A stretch of 64,000 nucleotides of DNA from Saccharicrinis fermentans DSM 9555 = JCM 21142 (GTDB lineage Bacteria > Bacteroidota > Bacteroidia > Bacteroidales > Marinilabiliaceae). Position numbers and translations under genes: made by a program. Shown here in pieces: positions 39,669-50,264 of the stretch. Position 1 is the first letter of the stretch, and the number at the start of each line of letters is the position of its first letter. The notes under the pieces were generated by a model, which saw only the letters and a list, made by a program, of their open reading frames with translations, was not told the DNA's origin and made no database searches. The stretch is from contig NZ_KI912107.1 of NCBI RefSeq assembly GCF_000517085.1, positions 4,337,980 through 4,401,979 on the forward strand. Direction: 5' to 3'.

Positions 39669-41402
39669 ATGGAACCACAAAGCCAATTACTCATGGAAAA
39701 GAACAAGAACGCGAAAGAGAGAATTTCCGGTTCAGAAGCAGTGCTTCGGTCATTATTATGTGAGGGTGTGGATTTAATTTTTGGATATCCTGGAGGCGCC
39801 ATCATGCCAGTATATGATGCCCTTTACGATTATCAAGATAAACTGAACCATGTACTCACTCGCCATGAACAAGGAGCCGTTCATGCAGCCCAAGGATTCG
39901 CACGAGTTACAGGCAAAGTGGGCGTCTGCTTTGCCACCTCAGGTCCCGGAGCCACCAATACGGTAACCGGAATAGCGGATGCAATGATCGATTCTACCCC
40001 ACTGGTAGTGATCACTGGTCAGGTAGCATCACCCCTGCTGGGCACTGATGCTTTCCAAGAGATCGATGTACTGGGTATCACCCAACCTATTACCAAGTGG
40101 AATTATTTGGTAAAAACAGCAGAGGAGATACCTGAGGCTATCGCGAAAGCATTTTATATTGCAGCCACCGGCCGACCAGGACCTGTGGTGATCGACATCA
40201 CAAAAGATGCTCAGTTTGGTGAAGTGGAATTCAACTACCAAAAGGTAAAACATATTAGAAGCTATACTCCTGTTCCACTCACAAAACCGGATTCTATTAT
40301 GGATGCGGCTGAGATCATCAATTCTGCCAAGAAACCTCTTGCGCTCATTGGCCAGGGCGTAATCCTAGGTCACGCTGAAGAAGAGCTGAAAGCATTTTTA
40401 GATAAAACAGGTATTCCGGCAGCCTGGACCTTGTTGGGACTATCGGCCATGCCCTCAGACTACGAATTAAATGTGGGTATGTTAGGCATGCATGGAAACT
40501 ATGGTCCCAATGTAAAAACCAACGAATGTGATGTATTGATTGCCATCGGTATGCGATTTGACGATAGGGTTACTGGTGATGTTAACTCCTATGCCAAACA
40601 AGCCAAAGTCATACATCTTGAAATAGACCCCGCGGAGGTGAATAAAATCATAAAGGCAGATGTGGCTGTTTTAGGAAGTGTAAAAGATACATTACCTGCA
40701 CTCACAAAAGAAGTCAATGGAAATGCATATCCTGAATGGTTATCGGAGTTTAAAGCCTGTCATAAAATTGAAAACGAAAAGGTGATTGCCAATGAAGTTT
40801 TTCCAACACAGAAAGGATTAACCATGGGCGAAGTGGTTCATAAGGTATCCAAAGCCTTTGATGACGATGCAATTCTAGTAACGGATGTGGGGCAACATCA
40901 AATGATGGGCTCACGCTACTTTAACTTTAAACGGACCAGAAGTAATGTCACATCCGGCGGATTAGGAACCATGGGTTTTGGTCTTCCTGCTGCATTAGGT
41001 GCCAAACTGGGTGCCCCGGATCGCGATGTATGTGTGTTTATTGGTGACGGTGGTTTTCAAATGACCATTCAAGAGTTGGGAACCATCTTTCAAACGAAGG
41101 CTGCAGTAAAAATCATTGTACTGAACAACAACTTCTTAGGTATGGTACGTCAATGGCAAGAACTGTTCTTTGATGGACGATATGCATCAACAGAATTGGT
41201 GAACCCTAATTTTCAGATGATTGCCAATGGCTTTGGAATTAAAAGTGCCTTAGTGGACTCGAGAGAAAATTTGGATGCAGCCATTGATAAAATGGCCAAA
41301 CATGAAGGGCCATTCTTCCTGGAGGTGAAAGTTGAAAAAGAAGGTAATGTATTCCCAATGGTTCCGGCTGGCAGTTCCGTATCCGATATACGTTTAGAGT
41401 AG
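39669..41402 (+). CDS. ilvB: Acetolactate synthase, large (catalytic) subunit
   Basis: A ThDP- and FAD-dependent enzyme that condenses pyruvate with pyruvate or 2-oxobutyrate, first common step to Val/Leu/Ile. The 577-residue protein shows the catalytic glutamate region LTRHEQGAVHAAQGFARVTG, TSGPGATNTVTGIADAM, and the ThDP motif GDGGFQMTIQELGT followed by VLNNNFLGMVRQWQ. It partners with IlvN, whose gene starts 32 bases later. Confidence 0.97.
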   Translation: MEPQSQLLMEKNKNAKERISGSEAVLRSLLCEGVDLIFGYPGGAIMPVYDALYDYQDKLNHVLTRHEQGAVHAAQGFARVTGKVGVCFATSGPGATNTVTGIADAMIDSTPLVVITGQVASPLLGTDAFQEIDVLGITQPITKWNYLVKTAEEIPEAIAKAFYIAATGRPGPVVIDITKDAQFGEVEFNYQKVKHIRSYTPVPLTKPDSIMDAAEIINSAKKPLALIGQGVILGHAEEELKAFLDKTGIPAAWTLLGLSAMPSDYELNVGMLGMHGNYGPNVKTNECDVLIAIGMRFDDRVTGDVNSYAKQAKVIHLEIDPAEVNKIIKADVAVLGSVKDTLPALTKEVNGNAYPEWLSEFKACHKIENEKVIANEVFPTQKGLTMGEVVHKVSKAFDDDAILVTDVGQHQMMGSRYFNFKRTRSNVTSGGLGTMGFGLPAALGAKLGAPDRDVCVFIGDGGFQMTIQELGTIFQTKAAVKIIVLNNNFLGMVRQWQELFFDGRYASTELVNPNFQMIANGFGIKSALVDSRENLDAAIDKMAKHEGPFFLEVKVEKEGNVFPMVPAGSSVSDIRLE

Positions 41403-41434
41403 TATTTTATTTCAGCCAAAAAAAGATTGAAACT

Positions 41435-41989
41435 ATGCAACAAGAATTCACAATTACCATATTTTCCGAAAACCACGTAGGTCTGCTCAACCAGATAACT
41501 ACAGCCTTTACCCGTCGTAGCATCAATATTGAGAGTTTAAACACCTCAGAATCATCACTTGAAGGAATTCATAAATTTACCATTGTGGTATTCACCACAC
41601 GCGAACAAATGGATAAATTGGTCGGACAACTGGAAAAAAAGATTGACGTACTCAAGGTATTTGTATTTACCAACGACGAAATCATTCACCAAGAGCTTGC
41701 TTTATACAAAGTACCAACAGAAGCCTTACTAAATGGAAATGAGATTGAGCAAATCGTCCGTAACTATGGAGCCCAAATCATGGAAGTAACACCAGAATAT
41801 ACGGTGATACAAAAAACAGGACACAAGGCAGAAACACAAGAACTATTTGTTAAGCTAGATAAATACGGAGTACTTCAATTTATTCGGTCTGGTAGAGTGG
41901 CCATTACCAAGCTAAGAACCGAACTTCTCGAAAAATACCTAAAGAAACTTAGGACAGAAAATAAAATTAGAGGTATAGAAACATTTTAA
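41435..41989 (+). CDS. ilvN: Acetolactate synthase, small (regulatory) subunit
   Basis: The regulatory subunit that binds valine and stimulates IlvB. The 184-residue protein has the N-terminal ACT domain (about 4-78; FTITIFSENHVGLLNQITTA, SINIESLNTSESSLEGIHKF) and a C-terminal domain (LALYKVPTEALL, GRVAITKLRTELLEKYL). Length resembles the long IlvH/IlvN type. Placed directly after ilvB as usual. Confidence 0.95.
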   Translation: MQQEFTITIFSENHVGLLNQITTAFTRRSINIESLNTSESSLEGIHKFTIVVFTTREQMDKLVGQLEKKIDVLKVFVFTNDEIIHQELALYKVPTEALLNGNEIEQIVRNYGAQIMEVTPEYTVIQKTGHKAETQELFVKLDKYGVLQFIRSGRVAITKLRTELLEKYLKKLRTENKIRGIETF

Positions 41990-42044
41990 TGAATATCGGT
42001 AAGGGGTCTTCCCGGCCTCTGCCATTAAATATTAGAATAAAGTT

Positions 42045-43541
42045 ATGAGCAATAAAATTTATATTTTCGACACCACCTTGAGAGATGGGGAGCAGGTCCC
42101 CGGTTGCCAGTTAAATACTATTGAAAAGATAGAAGTAGCTAAGCAACTGGAAAAACTGGGTGTTGACGTCATAGAGGCCGGGTTTCCAATTTCAAGTCCC
42201 GGCGACTTTAATTCGGTTGTAGAGATTTCAAAGGCGGTCAGTAATCCCACTATATGCGCTTTAACACGAGCTGTTAAAAAAGATATTGAAGTGGCTGCCG
42301 AGGCCCTTAAATTCGCAAAAAGGGGTCGTATCCATACAGGTATCGGAACATCGCCTTATCATATTTACCAAAAATTAAACTCTAATCCAGAGGAAATTAT
42401 AGAACGTGCCGTTGCGGCAGTCAAATATGCCCGTCAGTTTGTGGATGATGTGGAGTTTTATGCAGAGGATGCCGGACGTAGTGAAAACGAATATTTAGCA
42501 CGTGTAATTGAAGCTGTGATTGCAGCAGGAGCCACAGTGGTAAATATACCCGACACAACAGGATATTGCTTACCTAAAGAATACGGCGAAAAAATTGCAT
42601 ACTTGGTAAATCATGTACCCAATATCGATCGTGCCATCATCTCAACGCACTGTCACAACGACTTGGGTATGGCCACCGCAAATACCTTAGCTGGTATAGT
42701 GAATGGTGCCCGACAAGTGGAAGTAACGCTCAATGGACTGGGAGAACGAGCTGGTAATACAGCCCTGGAAGAGGTAGTAATGGCCCTACGTAGCCACAAA
42801 GACCTCGACTATGAGACAGGTGTTGACACCAAGCAAATCATCAAGACCAGTAAGTTGGTTTCTACCTTAATGCGTATGCCTGTTCAGGCCAACAAAGCCA
42901 TCGTTGGACGTAACGCATTTGCTCATTCTTCAGGTATACACCAGGATGGTGTACTAAAAAACCGTGAGACATATGAGATCATAGATCCCGCTGATGTAGG
43001 GGTAAAAGAATCCAGCATTGTACTAACCGCACGAAGCGGAAGAGCGGCCCTCAAACACCGCCTCGAAGTACTTGGATATAAGTTAGACAAAGACAAGCTA
43101 GACCATGTCTATAAGAACTTTTTGGTATTGGCCGATTCAAAAAAGGATATCAGTGATGAAGATATAGAAGTACTGGTTGGCCATGAGAAGAAAGAAGAAC
43201 GCGTCCTGAAATTAGATAATTTTCAAGTGATATGTGGAAAGTCATGCATTCCATCGGCCACAGTTACCATTAACCATAACGGAACAATCATGACGCACAA
43301 TGCCATCGGTAATGGACCTGTGGATGCTGCTTTTTCGGCCATTAAAACCATGCTTCAAGTAGAAGATGCTGTACTAGAAGAATACCTGGTACAGGCTGTT
43401 ACCAGAGGATCTTCCGAAATAGGAAAAGTACATATTCAACTATCCAAAGATGGAAGAACGGTTCATGGCTTCGGTGCTAATGTGGACATACTTACAGCTT
43501 CTGTCTGGGCCTATTTGGATGCGCTTTCAAAAATAATATAA
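42045..43541 (+). CDS. leuA: 2-isopropylmalate synthase
   Basis: First committed step to leucine: 2-oxoisovalerate plus acetyl-CoA. The 498-residue protein has the metal-binding and catalytic [33 protein letters not shown], the zinc-binding [14 protein letters not shown] and [18 protein letters not shown]. The C-terminal allosteric LeuA dimer domain (about 385-498; [24 protein letters not shown]) is complete, so leucine feedback is expected. leuC follows after 105 bases. Confidence 0.96.
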   Translation: MSNKIYIFDTTLRDGEQVPGCQLNTIEKIEVAKQLEKLGVDVIEAGFPISSPGDFNSVVEISKAVSNPTICALTRAVKKDIEVAAEALKFAKRGRIHTGIGTSPYHIYQKLNSNPEEIIERAVAAVKYARQFVDDVEFYAEDAGRSENEYLARVIEAVIAAGATVVNIPDTTGYCLPKEYGEKIAYLVNHVPNIDRAIISTHCHNDLGMATANTLAGIVNGARQVEVTLNGLGERAGNTALEEVVMALRSHKDLDYETGVDTKQIIKTSKLVSTLMRMPVQANKAIVGRNAFAHSSGIHQDGVLKNRETYEIIDPADVGVKESSIVLTARSGRAALKHRLEVLGYKLDKDKLDHVYKNFLVLADSKKDISDEDIEVLVGHEKKEERVLKLDNFQVICGKSCIPSATVTINHNGTIMTHNAIGNGPVDAAFSAIKTMLQVEDAVLEEYLVQAVTRGSSEIGKVHIQLSKDGRTVHGFGANVDILTASVWAYLDALSKII

Positions 43542-43646
43542 GACGATAACAAGGTCATCCTGGAGGTACAAGATAGCTTATCCATCTCCTTATTTGATTT
43601 CAGTCAGTAAAAAGAAAATAAATAATAACTTTTAAATATTAGAAAA

Positions 43647-45044
43647 TTGGCAGGGAAAACACTTTTCGACAAGATTTGGGATATGCACGAAGTGAAGACT
43701 ATCGAGGATGGTCCTTCCGTATTGTATATCGACCGCCATTTGGTTCATGAAGTAACCAGCCCGCAGGCATTTGCAGGGTTAAAGGCAAGAGGAATTAAAG
43801 TATTCAGACCGCAAAACACCTTTGCTACACCTGATCACAACATTCCAACAATCAACCAGCATCTTCCCATTGCAGATGAGATTTCACGTTTTCAAGTGGA
43901 TACTTTAACAAAGAACTGCGAAGATAATGCGGTAACGCTGTTTGGTCTGGGACATCCTAAAAATGGCGTTGTACATGTAATTGGACCAGAGAATGGTATC
44001 ACACAACCTGGTATGACCATTGTTTGTGGAGATAGCCATACCTCTACCCACGGCGCTTTTGGTAGTATTGCTTTTGGAATAGGAACATCTGAAGTTGAAA
44101 TGGTACTTTCTACACAATGTATCATGCAGCCTCGTCCTAAAACCATGAAGATTAATATTGATGGGAAACTAACTGACGGAGTCACAGCTAAAGATCTTGT
44201 TTTATATGTAATTTCTAAACTAACAACCGGTGGTGGGACTGGTTACTTTGTTGAATTTGCTGGTTCAGCCATTCACAGCTTATCAATGGAAGGCCGTATG
44301 ACCGTTTGTAACATGAGCATTGAGATGGGCGCCCGTGGTGGATTAATTGCACCCGACGAAAAAACCATTGAATATGTAAAAGGTCGCGAGTACGCCCCCA
44401 AAGGTGAAGAGTGGGATAAGGCTGTTGCTAAGTGGCGCAAATTAGTAAGTGATGAGGATGCTCAATTTGACAAAGTGTACAACTTTGATGCTGCTGATAT
44501 CGAACCCATGATTACTTATGGCACAAACCCAGGAATGGGAGTAGGTATCACGCAAAATATTCCAACATTGGATGAGGTTGAAAAATCATCCCAAAAAACA
44601 TATTTAAAATCACTTGAGTACATGGGCTATGCCCCCGGAGAAGTGATGCTTGGAAAAAAAGTAGATTGGATCTTCGTAGGTAGTTGTACCAATGGACGCA
44701 TAGAGGATTTAAGGGCATTTGCACACGCCGTAAAAGGTAAAAAGAAAGCAGAAGGCCTTACTGCATGGATCGTTCCTGGTTCACATCAAGTAGAAGATCA
44801 AGCCATTGCTGAAGGACTGAAAGACATCCTTGAAGAGGCCGGTTTTGAATTACGTCAACCGGGCTGCTCGGCTTGTTTGGCTATGAACGATGATAAGGTG
44901 CCAGCAGGAAAATATTCGGTGGCAACAAGCAACCGTAACTTCGAAGGCCGTCAGGGACCTGGTTCCAGAACATTATTGGCAAGTCCATTGACTGCTGCAG
45001 CCTGTGCTGTTACCGGAGTAATAACTGATCCTCGAACTTTATAA
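43647..45044 (+). CDS. leuC: 3-isopropylmalate dehydratase, large subunit
   Basis: An aconitase-family enzyme that isomerises 2- to 3-isopropylmalate with LeuD. The 465-residue product has the cluster cysteines in [15 protein letters not shown] and [11 protein letters not shown], and [16 protein letters not shown] near the start. The start is TTG at 43647, giving [12 protein letters not shown], which lines up with the normal LeuC beginning; the first ATG would remove a conserved segment. leuD starts 18 bases after. Confidence 0.96.
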   Translation: MAGKTLFDKIWDMHEVKTIEDGPSVLYIDRHLVHEVTSPQAFAGLKARGIKVFRPQNTFATPDHNIPTINQHLPIADEISRFQVDTLTKNCEDNAVTLFGLGHPKNGVVHVIGPENGITQPGMTIVCGDSHTSTHGAFGSIAFGIGTSEVEMVLSTQCIMQPRPKTMKINIDGKLTDGVTAKDLVLYVISKLTTGGGTGYFVEFAGSAIHSLSMEGRMTVCNMSIEMGARGGLIAPDEKTIEYVKGREYAPKGEEWDKAVAKWRKLVSDEDAQFDKVYNFDAADIEPMITYGTNPGMGVGITQNIPTLDEVEKSSQKTYLKSLEYMGYAPGEVMLGKKVDWIFVGSCTNGRIEDLRAFAHAVKGKKKAEGLTAWIVPGSHQVEDQAIAEGLKDILEEAGFELRQPGCSACLAMNDDKVPAGKYSVATSNRNFEGRQGPGSRTLLASPLTAAACAVTGVITDPRTL

Positions 45045-45062
45045 TTTTTAAATCTGTAGAAA

Positions 45063-45647
45063 ATGGCAATAGATAAATTTGTAACATTGGAGTCAACATA
45101 CGTGCCTCTTCCCATTGAGAATGTGGATACCGACCAAATTATTCCGGCCCGTTTCCTAAAAGCAACCACCAAAGAAGGCTTTGGCGATAATTTATTTGCT
45201 GACTGGAGGTACAATAAAGATGGATCTCCTAAGCCTGATTTTGTATTGAATAACCCCAAATATTCAGGTGAAGTGTTAGTGGCAGGAAAAAACTTTGGGT
45301 CAGGATCAAGCCGCGAACATGCCGCATGGGCCGTTCATGGATACGGCTTTAAAGTGGTAGTATCCAGCTTTTTTGCCGATATCTTTAAAAACAATTCTCT
45401 CAATAACGGTATATTACCGGTAGTAGTTTCTGAAAGTTTCTTGGCTGAGTTATTTGCTGCTGACGAAAACAATAAGGTGATTGTAAATTTAAAAGATCAA
45501 ACAATTACCAACACAGCATTGGGTAAATCCGAGTCTTTTGAAATTAATGGCTATAAGAAAAATTGCCTATTAAATGGTTATGACGACATTGATTATCTGA
45601 TTAATTCAAAAGAAGAGATAGAAGCTTACGAGCAAAATAGGGGTTGA
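45063..45647 (+). CDS. leuD: 3-isopropylmalate dehydratase, small subunit
   Basis: The swivelling-domain partner of LeuC. The 194-residue product shows [40 protein letters not shown] (substrate loop) and [19 protein letters not shown], all diagnostic. Length is normal for bacterial LeuD. The stop is followed by a hairpin at 45659. Confidence 0.96.
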   Translation: MAIDKFVTLESTYVPLPIENVDTDQIIPARFLKATTKEGFGDNLFADWRYNKDGSPKPDFVLNNPKYSGEVLVAGKNFGSGSSREHAAWAVHGYGFKVVVSSFFADIFKNNSLNNGILPVVVSESFLAELFAADENNKVIVNLKDQTITNTALGKSESFEINGYKKNCLLNGYDDIDYLINSKEEIEAYEQNRG

Positions 45648-45658
45648 TAAATAATGTA

Positions 45659-45686
45659 CGACATAAACAATAACATGTTTATGTCG
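45659..45686 (+). terminator. Hairpin after leuD
   Basis: A perfect 11-bp stem CGACATAAACA / TGTTTATGTCG with loop ATAACA, followed by TTATTTTATAA. It may attenuate transcription into the next genes or protect the mRNA end. Confidence 0.6.
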
Positions 45687-45791
45687 TTATTTTATAAATC
45701 TTGACCGCAATTAATTATATAAAAGCAGAATTTGCTACAGATAACATATTTAAAAAACACTGTACTGCAGTAATTCTGTGTTCATCATTCA

Positions 45792-47360
45792 ATGAAGGTA
45801 AACATGAAAATTGAAGTAATGGATACAACACTCCGAGATGGGGAACAAACCACCGGAGTTTCATTTAACGAAGAAGAAAAACTGGCAATGGCCGGTCTGT
45901 TGATTGAAGAAGTAAAAGTAGATCGGATTGAAGTAGCTTCTGCCAGGGTATCAGATGGTGAATTTGCGGCTGTTAAACGAATTACTGAGTGGGCAAAAAA
46001 AAGAAACTGCCTGGAGAAAATTGAGGTACTGGGGTTTGTTGATGGAGATATTTCTTTGAAATGGATTCATGATGCCGGAGCAAAAGTAATCAACCTGCTT
46101 ACCAAAGGCTCTTTAAAGCACGTACAAGGTCAACTCCATAAAACACCGGAAGAACACATGGCAGATGTACAAAAACTGGTGAAAACAGCTGGTAAAATGG
46201 ACATGCTGGTAAATGTTTATCTGGAAGATTGGAGCAATGGAATGATTTCTTCTCCGGAATATGTTTATTTCGTGATTGGTGAATTACAAAAAATGAATGT
46301 AAAACGCATAATGCTGCCGGATACTTTGGGGGTGCTCAATCCTGATCAAACCTTTCAGTTTTGCACCGACATGGTAACCCGCTTTCCCGATGTCCATTTT
46401 GATTTTCACGCCCATAACGATTATGACATGGCCGTAGCCAATGTTTTTTCCTCATTAAAAACAGGAATCAAAGGTATCCATACCACCGTAAACGGCCTGG
46501 GAGAAAGAGCAGGTAATGCACCTTTGGCCAGTGTAATCGGTATTTTGAATGACCACCTTAAACTGGAAAATAAGCTCAATGAATCAAACATCACTAAGGT
46601 AAGTAAGGTCGTTGAACAACTATCTGGATTACGAATCCCGGAGAATCAGCCCATTACAGGATATAATGTATTTACACAGTGTAGTGGTATTCATGCTGAT
46701 GGCGATAGCAAAGATAACCTATATTTCAATAACCTGATGCCTGAACGCTTTGGCAGAAATCGTAAATATGCCTTAGGGAAAACCTCCGGCAAAGCTAATA
46801 TTAAAAAGAACCTGGAGGAACTCGGTATAGAACTGGATGCTGAGGCCATGAAAAAAGTAACACAGAGAGTCATTGCATTGGGTGATAGAAAAGAGATGGT
46901 TACCATTGAGGATTTACCCTTTATTATTTCTGATGTATTAAAAAGTTCATCTGTTAAAGATGCCATCAAAATAAGAAACTATAACCTTTCTCTTGCCCAT
47001 GATTTACGTCCTTTAGCTTCCATTAGTCTGGAGATTAATGGTAAACGATATGACGAAACGGCCGTAGGTGATGGTCAGTATGATGCATTTATGAAGGCCT
47101 TATGGCGTATTTACAATAAACTGAAAAAAGTACATCCTGTGTTGGTAGATTACTGGGTGAGTATTCCCCCTGGAGGAAAAACTGATGCACTGGTAGAAAC
47201 AATGATAACATGGGATTACAAAGGTGTCGAAATTAAGTCGAGAGGCCTTTCTGCCGACCAGACAGAGGCTGCCATAGAAGCCACCATAAAAGTACTAAAT
47301 GTTATTGAAGAAGGTACCCTGACACGGCAAGCCGACTGGAAAGAAAAAATGGCAAAATAG
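45792..47360 (+). CDS. LeuA/CimA-family synthase, putative (R)-citramalate synthase
   Basis: A second acyl-transferring DRE-TIM enzyme of 522 residues. Seen: [20 protein letters not shown], zinc-site [39 protein letters not shown], and a C-terminal LeuA-dimer allosteric domain (about 405-515). It differs clearly from leuA 2 kb upstream (GEQTTGVSF versus GEQVPGCQL) and is the CimA-like branch common in Bacteroidota, where it would join pyruvate and acetyl-CoA to give citramalate, the threonine-independent route to isoleucine. Because no ilvA is in the window this fits, but a specialised isopropylmalate synthase cannot be excluded. The start may be ATG 45792 or 45804. Confidence 0.8.
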   Translation: MKVNMKIEVMDTTLRDGEQTTGVSFNEEEKLAMAGLLIEEVKVDRIEVASARVSDGEFAAVKRITEWAKKRNCLEKIEVLGFVDGDISLKWIHDAGAKVINLLTKGSLKHVQGQLHKTPEEHMADVQKLVKTAGKMDMLVNVYLEDWSNGMISSPEYVYFVIGELQKMNVKRIMLPDTLGVLNPDQTFQFCTDMVTRFPDVHFDFHAHNDYDMAVANVFSSLKTGIKGIHTTVNGLGERAGNAPLASVIGILNDHLKLENKLNESNITKVSKVVEQLSGLRIPENQPITGYNVFTQCSGIHADGDSKDNLYFNNLMPERFGRNRKYALGKTSGKANIKKNLEELGIELDAEAMKKVTQRVIALGDRKEMVTIEDLPFIISDVLKSSSVKDAIKIRNYNLSLAHDLRPLASISLEINGKRYDETAVGDGQYDAFMKALWRIYNKLKKVHPVLVDYWVSIPPGGKTDALVETMITWDYKGVEIKSRGLSADQTEAAIEATIKVLNVIEEGTLTRQADWKEKMAK

Positions 47361-47448
47361 TGTCAAAATGAGAATAGGAGTCAATATTCAAGGAATAAAT
47401 AGCTTCTTCTCACCCTAAAAAAATAGAGTATAAAATAAAATTAAACAT

Positions 47449-47544
47449 ATGAAACCAGCCATGAGAGTGATCTCTCACACAGGTGAATGATTATCACGGC
47501 GAGTTCCATATGACCATTAAGAAACAAATTATAAACATATGAAA
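47449..47544 (+). repeat. Degenerate ~95-bp repeat, copy A (before leuB)
   Basis: It starts ATGAAACCAGCCATGAG and ends at the leuB start codon. It aligns along its length with copy B at 55157-55253; substitutions fall like codon changes (both read V/I-I/V-S-H-T/A-G at the same place), but copy A has indels and an early stop. Its 3' block matches the sequence before ilvD. Confidence 0.65.
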
Positions 47545-48597
47545 TTAAATATTGCGGTATTAGCCGGTGATGGGATAGGTCCCGAAATAGTAACACAAGC
47601 ACAAAAAGTATTGGATGCCATTGCAGCCAAGTACCACCATGAAATAATATACTCGCCAGCATTGGTAGGAGCTACTGCCATCGACCAGCTTGGTGACCCC
47701 TACCCGGAAACCACCCATGAAGTATGTATGAATTCGGATGCGGTTTTATTTGGAGCTATCGGTGACCCTAAGTTTGACAATGACCCCAAGGCGAAAGTAC
47801 GTCCTGAACAAGGACTTTTGGCAATGCGTAAAAAACTGGGTTTATATGCCAACATTCGTCCTGTTGCTACCTTTCCATCCTTATTGGACAAGAGCCCCCT
47901 GCGTCTAGATATTGTAGAGGGAGCAGATATGGTTGTTGTTCGTGAGTTAACCGGTGGTATCTATTTTGGCGAGAAAGGTCGCTCCGAAGACCTCAAAAAA
48001 GCATTTGATACCTGCACATATACCACAGAAGAAATTGAACGCATTTTAAAATTGGCCTTTTCTTATGCTGGTAAAAGAGACAAACGCTTAACGGTAGTTG
48101 ACAAAGCAAATGTGTTAGCTACCTCACGCCTATGGAGAGAGACTGCACAAGCCATGGAACCGGCCTATAAAGACATTGAAGTTGACTATATGTTTGTAGA
48201 CAATGCAGCCATGCAATTGATTCAATGGCCTAAGAAATTTGATGTGATAGTGACTGAAAATATGTTTGGAGATATCATCAGTGATGAAGCTTCTGTAATT
48301 ACTGGTTCTCTTGGTTTATTGCCATCAGCTTCGGTAGGCGTACACACTTCTGTATTTGAGCCCATACATGGTTCTTACCCACAAGCAGCTGGTAAAGACA
48401 TCGCCAATCCGGTAGCCACCGTTCTTTCTGCAGCTATGTTATTGGAATCTCTTGATTTATTGGAAGAAGCTCAATTGGTACGTGAAGCCGTGAATAAATC
48501 TTTGGAAGAAGGTATCGTAACCGAAGATATCAACAAAGAAAAACCTTATAAAACCTCAGAGGTAGGTGATTGGTTGGCAAAATATATTGCTGGATAA
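47539..48597 (+). CDS. leuB: 3-isopropylmalate dehydrogenase
   Basis: It oxidatively decarboxylates 3-isopropylmalate to 2-oxoisocaproate with NAD+. The 352-residue protein has [40 protein letters not shown] (substrate arginines), [15 protein letters not shown] and [19 protein letters not shown] (metal-binding aspartates), and [14 protein letters not shown] for NAD. Last gene of the operon; a terminator follows 20 bases on. Confidence 0.97.
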   Translation: MKLNIAVLAGDGIGPEIVTQAQKVLDAIAAKYHHEIIYSPALVGATAIDQLGDPYPETTHEVCMNSDAVLFGAIGDPKFDNDPKAKVRPEQGLLAMRKKLGLYANIRPVATFPSLLDKSPLRLDIVEGADMVVVRELTGGIYFGEKGRSEDLKKAFDTCTYTTEEIERILKLAFSYAGKRDKRLTVVDKANVLATSRLWRETAQAMEPAYKDIEVDYMFVDNAAMQLIQWPKKFDVIVTENMFGDIISDEASVITGSLGLLPSASVGVHTSVFEPIHGSYPQAAGKDIANPVATVLSAAMLLESLDLLEEAQLVREAVNKSLEEGIVTEDINKEKPYKTSEVGDWLAKYIAG

Positions 48598-48617
48598 TAG
48601 ATTGACAATTAGATATG

Positions 48618-48657
48618 AAAAGGCCTTGGTTATTTAGTCAACCAAGGTCTTTTTTTG
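48618..48657 (+). terminator. Terminator of the ilvD-leuB operon
   Basis: Stem AAAGGCCTTGGTT / AACCAAGGTCTTT (one G-U pair) with a short loop and a run of seven or more T. Confidence 0.9.
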
Positions 48658-48752
48658 TCATATACAAAGCTATAATCAGAACATAACAAAGGCTCTTCAA
48701 AAAATGAACAGCCCATCATTCATTCTTTAGTCAATATTCACAAAGACCAACC

Positions 48753-50204
48753 TTACACATCATAAGTAGAAGATGCCGTATCACCACCTCTACCAGTCCA
48801 GTTGGTATGAAAGTACTCACCCCTAGGTTTATCGACCCGCTCATAGGTATGAGCACCAAAATAATCACGTTGCGCCTGCAAAAGGTTAGCTGGCAGGCTA
48901 GCTGTACGATAGCCATCAAAATAACTCAAGGCACTGGAAAAAGTTGGCACCGGAATACCATTCATAACGGCCTGGCCAACCACCTGACGCCATCCTGCCA
49001 AGGCCTTTGCAACCTTATCTTTAAAATAAGGATCCAGCAATAAGTTAGGTAACTCAGGGTTGTTGTCAAATGCATCCTTAATATTCTTCAAGAACACAGA
49101 ACGTATGATACAACCACCACGCCACATCAAAGCGATTCCTCCATAATTAAGATCCCAGTTATTTTCTTTGGCCGCTTCACGCATCAACACATAACCTTGT
49201 GCATAAGATACAATTTTAGATGCAAACAAAGCATCTTTAATATAACTGATAAATTGGGCTTTATCACCTTGAAACTTTTTAATGGGAGACCCCAACACTT
49301 TGGCTGCTTCCACTCGTTCTTCTTTTTGAGCAGACAAACAGCGGGCAAAAACAGCTTCTCCAATCAAAGTCAATGGCACTCCCAAATCCAATGCTGATAT
49401 TCCGGTCCATTTACCTGTTCCTTTTTGTCCAGCAGCATCCAATATTTTCTCAACCAATGGCTCTCCATTTTCACGGTAAGCCATTATATCACGCGTAATA
49501 TCAATGAGGTAACTATCTAAATCTCCTTTGTTCCACTCTTCAAAAATATCATGCATCTCGTCGTGCGACAAGCCAACATAATCTTTCATGATATGATATG
49601 CTTCGCTAATAAGCTGCATATCGCCATATTCAATACCGTTGTGCACCATCTTCACAAAATGACCAGCACCATCTTGACCAACCCAATCGCAGCAGGGAAC
49701 ATCATTTTCTACCTTTGCTGATATATTCTGAAAGATATCTTTAATAAAAGGCCAAGCCTCCGGAGAACCTCCCGGCATCAATGATGGTCCCGTTAAGGCG
49801 CCCTCTTCTCCACCAGAGACACCTGATCCCACATATAGCAAACCCTTTTCCTCAACATATTTAGTTCTACGTATGGAATCAGGGAAATGGGAATTACCAC
49901 CATCAATAATAATGTCACCTTTTTCTAGATGAGGAATAATTTGATCTATAAGCGCATCAACAGGCTTACCTGCTTTAACCAACATCATCACCTTACGGGG
50001 ACGTTCCAGCGAATCCACCAGTTCCTTAATGGAATGTGTTCCAACAAAATTCTTTCCTTTACCACGTCCATTTACAAATTTATCCACTTTCTCGGTGGTT
50101 CTATTATAAACAGCCACGGTGTAACCTTTGCTCTCCATATTTAAAACCAGGTTCTCGCCCATCACGGCCAACCCAATCAATCCTATATCTGCTTTTTTGC
50201 TCAT
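48753..50204 (-). CDS. gnd: 6-phosphogluconate dehydrogenase, decarboxylating
   Basis: It makes ribulose 5-phosphate, CO2 and NADPH in the oxidative pentose phosphate pathway. The 483-residue long form has the Rossmann site IGLIGLAVMGENLVLNMES, DIIIDGGNSHFPDSIRR, GVSGGEEGALTGPSLMPGGS and FVKMVHNGIEYGDMQLISEA (catalytic lysine in HFVKMVHNGIEY). No zwf or pgl adjoins it here. A TAAATTTG element lies upstream in the 60-base gap to pdxB. Confidence 0.97.
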   Translation of the reverse strand: MSKKADIGLIGLAVMGENLVLNMESKGYTVAVYNRTTEKVDKFVNGRGKGKNFVGTHSIKELVDSLERPRKVMMLVKAGKPVDALIDQIIPHLEKGDIIIDGGNSHFPDSIRRTKYVEEKGLLYVGSGVSGGEEGALTGPSLMPGGSPEAWPFIKDIFQNISAKVENDVPCCDWVGQDGAGHFVKMVHNGIEYGDMQLISEAYHIMKDYVGLSHDEMHDIFEEWNKGDLDSYLIDITRDIMAYRENGEPLVEKILDAAGQKGTGKWTGISALDLGVPLTLIGEAVFARCLSAQKEERVEAAKVLGSPIKKFQGDKAQFISYIKDALFASKIVSYAQGYVLMREAAKENNWDLNYGGIALMWRGGCIIRSVFLKNIKDAFDNNPELPNLLLDPYFKDKVAKALAGWRQVVGQAVMNGIPVPTFSSALSYFDGYRTASLPANLLQAQRDYFGAHTYERVDKPRGEYFHTNWTGRGGDTASSTYDV

Positions 50205-50228
50205 TTTAGTAAATTATTTATATCAGCT

Positions 50229-50236
50229 CAAATTTA
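50229..50236 (-). promoter_or_regulatory. Putative -7 element before gnd
   Basis: The minus strand reads TAAATTTG, matching TAnnTTTG, 24 bases before the gnd ATG. No clear -33 box, so gnd may also be read from pdxB. Confidence 0.4.
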
Positions 50237-50264
50237 AGGTTTTAAGCCATATTATCTAGTTTTT

